Positions 1 to 5,372 of a DNA stretch of 10,759 nt are shown here, in pieces. The stretch comes from Anaerolinea sp. Lineage in GTDB: Bacteria; Chloroflexota; Anaerolineae; Anaerolineales; Villigracilaceae. The stretch covers positions 1 through 10,759 of the forward strand of contig DYNS01000069.1 in NCBI GenBank assembly GCA_020720965.1. Direction: 5' to 3'. Under the pieces are notes generated by a model. The model did not search any database and had not been told where the DNA came from. It saw only the letters and a program-made list of their open reading frames with translations. Both the position numbers and the translations under genes were made by a program. Within the stretch, counting starts at the first letter, position 1, and the number at the start of each line of letters is the position of its first letter.

Positions 1-240
1 GACCCCGTCCGCCTTGCCGCCGCGCAAATGGGCGTTGCCGCCTCTCACTGCCTGATGATTGGCGACACCACCGTAGATATTCGCGCCGGTAAAAGCGCCG
101 GAGCGCAAACCGTGGGGGTTTTGTGCGGCTTTGGCGAGCGCCCAGAATTGGAAAAAGCAAGCGCCGATGCTCTGCTAGAGACAACGGCGCAGTTACCCAG
201 CCTGTTGGGGCTTGAAGGGGCGGGATATTCCCAAATGTGA
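1..240 (+). CDS. HAD-family phosphatase (phosphoglycolate phosphatase-like), C-terminal part
   Basis: This is the 3' end of a gene that enters from the left edge; 79 residues are visible and the reading frame is open from base 1. The visible part carries HAD motif IV as L-M-I-G-D-T-T-V-D-I, the Mg2+-coordinating acidic loop. It is followed by R-A-G-K-S-A-G-A and T-V-G-V-L-C-G-F-G, the pattern typical of the end of Gph-like phosphatases. These enzymes hydrolyse small phosphate esters such as 2-phosphoglycolate in the cytoplasm. The nucleophile Asp (motif I), the Thr/Ser and Lys motifs and the cap domain lie outside the window, so substrate cannot be inferred. The gene stops 21 nt before the convergent membrane-protein gene, and I see no terminator in that gap. 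Family call is firm; the specific enzyme is not. Confidence 0.85.
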   Translation, partial: DPVRLAAAQMGVAASHCLMIGDTTVDIRAGKSAGAQTVGVLCGFGERPELEKASADALLETTAQLPSLLGLEGAGYSQM

Positions 241-261
241 TATGACTGAATAGATACCCGC

Positions 262-681
262 CTACAAACCAAAAATGGTCAGCCAGCGATTGCCGGGCAG
301 GGCGAAAACGCCTGCCACGACCAGCAAAAGCGAAAAAAGGATGGCAAACAGTCCGTTACGGTAACGCAGCGGGCTGGGGGCGCTCTTCCAGCGGGAGGGC
401 AAATGCGCCACCAAAACGGCAACCAGCATCAGCGCCAGGTGTTCCCAGCGATGCCGAAGGGCGAACCCGCCGCTAAACGAGGCTCCGTTCCAAAAAAAGT
501 AGAGCAGCCCAAAAAGCAGTTGGCTATCCATCAGCGCCCCAAAAGCGGAGGCGAGAGCGCGAGAAAGGGAATCGTAGTGGCGTTTTTGCGCCCATCCCAG
601 GCTAAATTGAAAGATGGCGGCGAGAGCCACCAAAACGACTGCCCAGCGCAAGAGAGAGTGGAGGGTGAGAATCAGGTTCAT
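262..681 (-). CDS. Small four-helix membrane protein with conserved-looking His residues
   Basis: This 139-aa protein has about four predicted membrane helices (roughly residues 4-28, 44-65, 79-95 and 108-128). It begins M-N-L-I-L-T-L-H-S-L-L-R-W, and the L-H-S-x-L-R-W start, an M-D-S-Q-L-L-F-G segment (51-58) and R-x-x-R-W-E-H-L (76-82) recall a family of small cytochrome-b-like or unknown integral membrane proteins. Histidines 8, 77, 81 and 93 could be ligands, but that is inference. I chose the ATG at 681 over an upstream in-frame start at 714 because an AAGGA (688-692) sits 6 nt before it; the upstream start would overlap the endonuclease. Only 2 nt separate it from the endonuclease stop, so it is very likely co-transcribed and translationally coupled. 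No function is assigned. It may be an unrelated passenger of the operon or an accessory of the restriction-modification system. Confidence 0.75.
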   Translation of the reverse strand: MNLILTLHSLLRWAVVLVALAAIFQFSLGWAQKRHYDSLSRALASAFGALMDSQLLFGLLYFFWNGASFSGGFALRHRWEHLALMLVAVLVAHLPSRWKSAPSPLRYRNGLFAILFSLLLVVAGVFALPGNRWLTIFGL

Positions 682-683
682 TG

Positions 684-1685
684 CTAATCCTTGGGGTTGT
701 TGCGGGTTTCCCAATCGCGCACCCGCTCCAGCAGTTCTGGCAGGGGGCGCAAATCGGATATAGGGACGAAAAAGTTCTTGGTTTGGGTTTTGCTGTACTG
801 AAAAACTCGGCTACCCGCATACACCGGGTTTGCCTTGCGCCGGAATTCTTCTCTGGTAATGTAACCCGCCAACCATATTTCCATGCCATAAATCCAAATA
901 TTGCCCCACTCGTGCGGCTGAATGAGATACACGTCTTTTAGGCGGGGGCAGTGCAAACCCACTCGCGCCACCGGTGCAGATTGGACATGGACATACGCCA
1001 GGTTGTAATAGGCGTGTTGAGCAAAGACACGGGTGAGAGGCGGCAGGGTGAGGGTTTCGGTCACAAATTGGCGGTTGGCATCCTGCCCGCCAATTTCCAC
1101 TTGCAGCGGGGTGGGGTTTTCGCTCTTCAGGGCAAGCCTGCCCAGGGGCAGCCATTCCTGCGGGTGAGACCACTCTTGCAGGAGGGGGTGAATCAGATAC
1201 AGGGGTTGACCGGCGCTTTCGGCGCTTTTAATTTCTTCGGCAGAGTTGGTGCTTAAGCCCAACAAAAAAGCAAAAAGGTACAAATCCTTTTCGCTTTGAT
1301 GATGCGAAACATACTGGTCTTCTGGCACAAGGGCGGGGGCGCGCAGGGTGGGGGCAGGGTCGCGGCGCATTTCGCTAATTTGGCTGCGCTTGGAGATGAT
1401 GAAGGTTTTTACGTCACAGCGATGCCCGCCCAAAGCGACATCGTATCTATCCGGTTCGGTAAAAGGGGTTGCACCGCGCACATCAAAAGGCACGTTTTGG
1501 TCGGCGAGGTAACGCCGAAAAGCCAGTTCCACCGCCACCCCGCCCACAATCCGGCGCAAACGGGAGTATAAAGAGCCGCCCATGCGGTTGTAAGTGTGAG
1601 GCAAAGAGCGCACTGCGTAAGCAATGCCACCCTCGGTTAAATCTGGCGTGTAGGGTAATTTTACAAAGTCTGCAAAGGCAACCAT
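684..1685 (-). CDS. Predicted Type II restriction endonuclease, PD-(D/E)xK fold
   Basis: The protein has 333 aa from the ATG at 1685. Its strongest functional sign is a PD-(D/E)xK-like active site: P-D-R-Y-D (78-82), eight residues, then D91-V-K93 in a C-D-V-K-T-F strand. A helix before it carries G-G-V-A-V-E-L-A-F (48-56), where E53 would be the auxiliary acidic residue. This arrangement fits Mg2+-dependent DNA cleavage by restriction-endonuclease-fold nucleases. The gene lies directly downstream of a DNA methyltransferase, the usual layout of a Type II restriction-modification pair, and this context supports the call more than overall similarity does. The start is uncertain. A TTG at 1745 would add 20 residues and overlap the methyltransferase by 25 nt, while the ATG at 1685 leaves a 35-nt gap; neither has a convincing ribosome binding site. 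Target sequence cannot be read from the protein. An uncharacterised nuclease of another role remains possible. Confidence 0.75.
   Translation of the reverse strand: MVAFADFVKLPYTPDLTEGGIAYAVRSLPHTYNRMGGSLYSRLRRIVGGVAVELAFRRYLADQNVPFDVRGATPFTEPDRYDVALGGHRCDVKTFIISKRSQISEMRRDPAPTLRAPALVPEDQYVSHHQSEKDLYLFAFLLGLSTNSAEEIKSAESAGQPLYLIHPLLQEWSHPQEWLPLGRLALKSENPTPLQVEIGGQDANRQFVTETLTLPPLTRVFAQHAYYNLAYVHVQSAPVARVGLHCPRLKDVYLIQPHEWGNIWIYGMEIWLAGYITREEFRRKANPVYAGSRVFQYSKTQTKNFFVPISDLRPLPELLERVRDWETRNNPKD
688..692 (-). promoter_or_regulatory. Ribosome binding site deciding the start of the small membrane protein
   Basis: On the minus strand this reads AAGGA, 6 nt before the ATG at 681, and it lies inside the last codons of the endonuclease gene. 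It supports the 681 start over the in-frame start at 714 and implies coupling of the two genes. Confidence 0.6.
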
Positions 1686-1720
1686 TGCCACATCCCAAAG
1701 GTTCAAATAAAAGAGTTTGG

Positions 1721-2521
1721 TTATTCGTTGCGAAACTGTAAACAATAATGATGAAAAGTATTGCTGACCCAGGCGCTGCCCAAACCGTAAGGCGCAAGGG
1801 ATTGGTTATCCTGCATCCAAATTTTCTCGTCCTTCAGGGTATACACTTTTCCCAGTTCGCGGGCAATATCCCATGCCAGCGGGTAAATTTTACCGCCTTT
1901 TTTTACGTTCTTCACAATCACCGTCAGGTAGGCTTTGGGCTTTAGCAGGGGCTGCAAACCGGCATAAACCCGCACGAGCAGGGATAAAAACGCCTCGTAA
2001 TCGTGAATATTCCCCAAGTCGTTGGGGTGTTCGGAATAAACAACATCCAGCGCCTCGGATTCTCGCCGCTTTTTCTGATTCTCCGCACCCCTGGCGTGGA
2101 GCATATCCCAATAGGGTGGGGAGGTAAGGACATAATCTACCGGGGGAATGGGGAAGGTCGGCGCATGGAGAGCGTCCCCCTCAAAAACCTGGGCTTGCGC
2201 CTGGCTCGCCGTTAAAGCAGCTTTTTCCTGCCCTACCAGTTGCGCGGCGATGGCAGCATAACGCGGATTCAACTCTATGCCGTAAGAGTCGCGCCCGGCG
2301 CGCAAGGCGGCAATGAGGGTGGAGCCTGTTCCGCACATGGGGTCCAGAACAACCTGCCCTTGTTTGGTAAAGAACTCAATGAACTCTTGCGCCATTGTCT
2401 CTGGGAATTTGGCAGGGTGAACCAAAACATCCTTTTTGCGGGGAGGCGGGTTGTGGATAAACCAGGATTTTTGAAATTTAAGCCAGGTTTTGGGGTCCAG
2501 GTCGTTGAGTTTATTTTTCAT
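1721..2521 (-). CDS. DNA (cytosine-N4 or adenine-N6) methyltransferase, restriction-modification type
   Basis: This 266-aa protein transfers a methyl group from S-adenosylmethionine to an exocyclic amino group in DNA. Motif X-like H-P-A-K-F-P (35-40) precedes motif I V-L-D-P-M-C-G-T-G-S-T (58-68), the SAM pocket. An acidic motif II follows (G-I-E-L-N-P, 81-86), and then catalytic motif IV T-S-P-P-Y-W-D (133-139). SAM-binding motifs before the catalytic motif give an X-I-IV order, as in the gamma-type arrangement, not the beta order. The S-P-P-Y form is common in N4-cytosine enzymes but also occurs in N6-adenine enzymes, so the target base is open. No long separate target-recognition domain is visible; the stretch at 140-175 is the likely candidate. 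The gene starts 6 nt after the lipoprotein stop without a visible ribosome binding site, so coupled translation is likely. It is followed by the predicted endonuclease, whose host-DNA activity it would block. Confidence 0.9.
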   Translation of the reverse strand: MKNKLNDLDPKTWLKFQKSWFIHNPPPRKKDVLVHPAKFPETMAQEFIEFFTKQGQVVLDPMCGTGSTLIAALRAGRDSYGIELNPRYAAIAAQLVGQEKAALTASQAQAQVFEGDALHAPTFPIPPVDYVLTSPPYWDMLHARGAENQKKRRESEALDVVYSEHPNDLGNIHDYEAFLSLLVRVYAGLQPLLKPKAYLTVIVKNVKKGGKIYPLAWDIARELGKVYTLKDEKIWMQDNQSLAPYGLGSAWVSNTFHHYCLQFRNE

Positions 2522-2527
2522 AGGAGG

Positions 2528-3385
2528 TTAGGGGGTGGGGCGAGGGGTGCGGCTGGGGAGGGGAGTGTGGCTGGGGCTGGGTGTGGGCGTGGGAGAAAGG
2601 TAAGTGACCCGGCGAATGGTAAGAGCATCGAAACTGACGTTAATGCCTACCGGGCTAAGCGCGGAGGCAGTGTAACCAAAGGAGCCGCTGGGGTAAAGGG
2701 TATCGGTTAGGCTGAGTTGATATTGACCGTTGAGAAAGAAGCGCATCTCCACCCCTGCCACCCAAACCCCCAACCTAACCTGGGCGGGCGCGCCGGGCGG
2801 CGCTCCCCCGCTGGGCAGCCAATCTACCAGGGGGTAGGTATCTCCACCCCGCAGCCTATCTACCCGCATTTGCCCGTTGCAGTTGAGCAAAAAGCGGTAG
2901 GCGTAGTTTTCAGCGGCTGCCCGAAACAGGATTCCGTAGGCATCTTCGCCGGAGCAGCGGTTGAGATGGGCGGTGGTTTCGGCGTAAAAGTCGGTGAGGA
3001 GCAGAGCGGTATGTACGGATTGGAGGCGGGCGGGAACCTGGTTGAGGGCGAGCGTTAGCCTGCCCTCGCTGAGGAGGATGTTGTTGCCGCCATCGCTGAG
3101 GGGTTGGACATTCGTCCAGGCGGAGGGGTCGGTAAAGGCTTCGGCGTAGAGTTCTACACCTGTGCCGGGCATGGTCTCTGGGGTGAGGCTGGGTTGATAG
3201 GTGGGGTAGGGGGTGTGGGTGGAGGTGGGCGGGAACCAGACGATGCTGGGGCTGGGTTGCAGGGTGGGGGATGCGGTAGCCAGGCTGGAGCGAGGGGTGG
3301 GTTGTTCCGTCAATGGCAGGCAAGAAGCGCTCAAGAGCAGGGAAAATCCAAAGCAGAGGGGGGTTATCTTTTGGGCAAGGTTCAC
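2528..3385 (-). CDS. Putative lipoprotein with Pro/Thr-rich flanks and jelly-roll-like domain
   Basis: This 285-aa protein starts with GTG at 3385; an in-frame stop lies four codons upstream. Residues 1-21 form a signal peptide ending L-L-L-S-A-S-C, so Cys22 is the probable lipidation site, though Ser at -3 is not the usual residue. Residues 23-75 are rich in Pro, Ser and Thr, a likely unstructured spacer at the cell surface. Residues about 78-262 look like a concanavalin-like beta-sandwich (L-Y-A-E-A-F-T-D-P near the start, G-I-L-F-R-A then Y-R-F-L-L in the middle, F-F-L-N-G later). C144 and C169 could form a disulfide. The last 22 residues are again a Pro/Thr/Ser tail that ends without a further domain. 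Sugar or surface binding is plausible but unproven. It appears to lead the operon that contains the restriction-modification genes, 6 nt before the methyltransferase, a combination I cannot explain by a known system. Confidence 0.75.
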   Translation of the reverse strand: MNLAQKITPLCFGFSLLLSASCLPLTEQPTPRSSLATASPTLQPSPSIVWFPPTSTHTPYPTYQPSLTPETMPGTGVELYAEAFTDPSAWTNVQPLSDGGNNILLSEGRLTLALNQVPARLQSVHTALLLTDFYAETTAHLNRCSGEDAYGILFRAAAENYAYRFLLNCNGQMRVDRLRGGDTYPLVDWLPSGGAPPGAPAQVRLGVWVAGVEMRFFLNGQYQLSLTDTLYPSGSFGYTASALSPVGINVSFDALTIRRVTYLSPTPTPSPSHTPLPSRTPRPTP

Positions 3386-3391
3386 CCTAAA

Positions 3392-3397
3392 ATTTTA
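3392..3397 (-). promoter_or_regulatory. Candidate -10 element for the lipoprotein operon (leaderless start possible)
   Basis: The minus strand reads TAAAAT here, with 6 nt between it and the GTG at 3385. Transcription would then begin at or next to the start codon, which fits the absence of a usable ribosome binding site. I see no good -35 hexamer at normal spacing, so this is tentative. Confidence 0.35.
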
Positions 3398-3457
3398 CCC
3401 GCAATTGGTGAGTTTCATCCGCAAAGATTGGTGGCAAATGTCGGCGGGGGGGTGCTG

Positions 3458-3463
3458 TACAAT
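3458..3463 (+). promoter_or_regulatory. Candidate -10 element for the SDR dehydrogenase gene
   Basis: TACAAT lies 31 nt before the ATG at 3495, giving a leader of about 25 nt that includes the ribosome binding site. No convincing -35 box is seen at 16-18 nt; the region upstream is a G-rich run. Weak support. Confidence 0.35.
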
Positions 3464-3481
3464 AGGGGTAATTTCGTTCCC

Positions 3482-3488
3482 AAAGGAG
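3482..3488 (+). promoter_or_regulatory. Ribosome binding site deciding the start of the SDR dehydrogenase
   Basis: AAAGGAG stands 6 nt before the ATG at 3495. It fixes the start there, although the frame stays open much further upstream (from 3213, antisense to the lipoprotein gene). The Rossmann strand begins directly after this ATG, which agrees. Confidence 0.8.
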
Positions 3489-3494
3489 AAAAAT

Positions 3495-4532
3495 ATGACC
3501 AGTAAAGCCGTCCTTATCACCGGAGCGTGTGGTGAGATTGGTCAGGCGCTTGTGCAGAACTTGGCAGCAAAGGGAGGCTATCGCATTGTCACCACCGATT
3601 TAATGCCCCTGCCTGAATCTTTGCGGGGACTCTCTGCGGAACATTTGCAGGGAGACCTGGTGTACCGCATTAAACAGTTTTATGACTACAATTTTGACGT
3701 TATCTTTCACCTGGCGGCTTCGCTTTCTTCCAAAGCGGAGATTGCGAGCGAGGAGGCGCACCGGATTAACGTGGAAGGGACGATGCAGCTGCTGATGTTG
3801 GCGGCGTATAAGTCGGAAAAGCGCGATAAGCCAGTGAAGTTCTTCTTCCCCAGTTCCATTGCCGCCTATGGCTTCCCCACCTTGCAGGATAAGCAAGCCG
3901 CCGGGCGGGTGAAGGAGGATGAGTGGAATCATCCGCATACCATGTATGGGGCGAATAAATTGTATTGCGAGAAGTTGGGCGAGTATTACGGAAATTACTA
4001 TGGGCAGCGTCACCTGGACCCCAACCCGCCGACCATGTTGGATTTTCGCTCGATTCGGTTTCCCGGGCTGATTAGCGCCTTTACCCTGCCCAGCGGGGGG
4101 ACGAGCGACTACGGACCGGAGATGCTACACGCGGCGGCGCAGGGCAAAGCTTACGCTTGCTTTGTTCGCTCGGATACGCGCATTTCGTTTATGGCAATGC
4201 CAGATGCCATCAAAGCAATTCTGAGCCTGGTGGATGTTCCGCGTGAGATGCTGACGCGGGAGGTGTATAACATTAACGCCTTTAGCCTGACGGCAGACCA
4301 GTTCCGCAAGCGGGCGCAGGATGCTTTTTTGGGGACGCAAATTTCCTTTGAGCCAAGCGCCCGCCGCCAGGGGATTGTCGATTCCTGGCCCGAAGACCTG
4401 GATGACAGCCGCGCTCGCGCCGATTGGGGTTGGCAGCCCGATTTTGACGAAGACCGCTTTTTTGACGAGTATTTTCTGCCTGCCATGCGAAAACGCTACG
4501 CGCAGCGCCCCAGTTTACGCAGTTACGAGTAA
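3495..4532 (+). CDS. SDR-family NAD-dependent epimerase/dehydratase, resembling SDR-type L-threonine 3-dehydrogenase
   Basis: This 345-aa protein is an extended short-chain dehydrogenase/reductase. The NAD-binding motif G-A-C-G-E-I-G (10-16) follows the first beta strand, and D35 after strand two favours NAD over NADP. The catalytic set is complete: S120/S121 in F-F-P-S-S, then Y151-G-A-N-K155. The C-terminal half is what suggests threonine dehydrogenase: R-S-I-R-F-P-G-L-I-S (185-194), S-G-G-T-S-D-Y (200-206) and M-A-M-P-D-A-I-K-A (233-241) match my memory of the SDR-type TDH family. Those enzymes oxidise L-threonine to 2-amino-3-ketobutyrate. No 2-amino-3-ketobutyrate CoA ligase gene is next to it, and a sugar-nucleotide epimerase or dehydratase remains possible. 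The gene appears monocistronic: it has its own leader, is divergent from the lipoprotein operon, and ends at a hairpin terminator. The SDR call is firm; the substrate is moderate. Confidence 0.85.
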   Translation: MTSKAVLITGACGEIGQALVQNLAAKGGYRIVTTDLMPLPESLRGLSAEHLQGDLVYRIKQFYDYNFDVIFHLAASLSSKAEIASEEAHRINVEGTMQLLMLAAYKSEKRDKPVKFFFPSSIAAYGFPTLQDKQAAGRVKEDEWNHPHTMYGANKLYCEKLGEYYGNYYGQRHLDPNPPTMLDFRSIRFPGLISAFTLPSGGTSDYGPEMLHAAAQGKAYACFVRSDTRISFMAMPDAIKAILSLVDVPREMLTREVYNINAFSLTADQFRKRAQDAFLGTQISFEPSARRQGIVDSWPEDLDDSRARADWGWQPDFDEDRFFDEYFLPAMRKRYAQRPSLRSYE

Positions 4533-4552
4533 GAGGGATTTCTTCTTGTGGC

Positions 4553-4586
4553 AGCGCCCCTTCTCTCGAAGGGGCGCTTTGGCTTT
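4553..4586 (+). terminator. Rho-independent terminator after the SDR dehydrogenase
   Basis: A perfect 10-bp stem AGCGCCCCTT / AAGGGGCGCT (4553-4562 with 4569-4578) encloses a 6-nt loop, and one more C-G pair can close inside it. It is followed by a moderately T-rich stretch, TTGGCTTTT. It lies 20 nt past the stop at 4532 and before the convergent methyltransferase stop at 4597. The tail is imperfect in T content but the stem is strong. Confidence 0.8.
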
Positions 4587-4596
4587 TGGGCTGTTT

Positions 4597-5346
4597 TCAC
4601 TCTTCTTTCTTTTCCAGCACCGCCAAAATGCGGGTGGCGAAGAAGGCAGGGGCGTTGTCCAGAAAACTATCCAGGCGGCGCAGGTGTGGAAGCCAGGAAT
4701 CGGGGTATAGTTGCGGGGCAGAGTATCCGCCGCTGGCAACGTAAGAGAAAGCGGCATACCGCTTGCGGGTAATGACCTTCCAGTTTTTTAGCAGGCTGGG
4801 GGTAATGCGGCTGAAGAAGATTCGGGTGGCGTTGCCCTGGGCGGCGTAATATTGCCCATCCTGCGGAACCCAGCCTTCGGGGGCGCACCAGTCAATTTCA
4901 CGGTTCCATGCCACCGGTTCGTGGTGCAACAGCCCATAGACGAGCAAACCCATCAGACTGATGAAAGGGTCGAAAACCAAAACCCGCCCGCCGGGGCGTA
5001 ATACCCGCCAAAATTCTTTTAGCGCCGTGCCAGGGTATTGCAGGTGATGGAAAACGTCAAAGAGAATCAGGTCGCTGACGGTTCCACTGCCAAAACTGAG
5101 GGCGTAGGCGTTTTCGGTCTGGTCCAGCCAGGGGTTGGGAAAGAGGTCTGTCCGAAGGGCGTGCGGAATAACCTCCTTGATGTTGCCAATGCCAGAGCCA
5201 AGTTCCACCACAAGCGGGGCGGGCAAATCGCTCAGGTTCGCAGCAATATCGCGGTGAAATCCGCGATAAATCTCGGCTAAAATGGGCTTGCGTTGCCAAT
5301 ATTGCTCGTTACGCAAAATTTCATTCTGATGTTCTGAAATATCCAT
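4597..5346 (-). CDS. Class I SAM-dependent methyltransferase (Methyltransf_11-like)
   Basis: This 249-aa protein has the class I Rossmann methyltransferase signature. Motif I is V-V-E-L-G-S-G-I-G-N (46-55), and an acidic residue follows the next strand (T-D-L, D67). D-L-I-L-F-D-V-F-H-H-L (92-102) is motif IV, and V-L-R-P-G-G-R-V-L-V-F-D (115-126) is the post-motif strand typical of UbiE/Methyltransf_11 enzymes. These act on small molecules, lipids or sugars, not DNA. The C-terminal 120 residues, with W-C-A-P-E-G-W (153-159), are likely substrate-binding but not diagnostic. I chose the ATG at 5346; a TTG at 5403 would add 19 residues reading through the neighbour's start. There is no ribosome binding site, but a TACAAT sits 6 nt upstream. 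Its divergence from a GT-C-like membrane protein, with only 26 nt between starts, hints at shared control. Substrate unknown. Confidence 0.85.
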   Translation of the reverse strand: MDISEHQNEILRNEQYWQRKPILAEIYRGFHRDIAANLSDLPAPLVVELGSGIGNIKEVIPHALRTDLFPNPWLDQTENAYALSFGSGTVSDLILFDVFHHLQYPGTALKEFWRVLRPGGRVLVFDPFISLMGLLVYGLLHHEPVAWNREIDWCAPEGWVPQDGQYYAAQGNATRIFFSRITPSLLKNWKVITRKRYAAFSYVASGGYSAPQLYPDSWLPHLRRLDSFLDNAPAFFATRILAVLEKKEE

Positions 5347-5352
5347 GCCCGC

Positions 5353-5361
5353 ATTGTACCA
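5353..5361 (-). promoter_or_regulatory. Candidate extended -10 promoter of the methyltransferase (leaderless start possible)
   Basis: The minus strand reads TGG-TACAAT, an extended -10 form, ending 6 nt before the ATG at 5346. Initiation about 7 nt downstream would place the transcript start at the ATG itself. No -35 hexamer is evident. It lies wholly within the 26-nt gap between the divergent start codons. Confidence 0.4.
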
Positions 5362-5372
5362 AAGAGAAAGAA

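Noticed and set aside
2240..2710. 156-aa plus-strand frame across the lipoprotein/methyltransferase junction
   Set aside because: It lies opposite two well-supported genes and is Gly/Ala/Arg-rich without motifs.
3213..3494. N-terminal extension of the SDR dehydrogenase frame
   Set aside because: It runs antisense to the lipoprotein gene; the AAAGGAG and the Rossmann strand both place the start at 3495.
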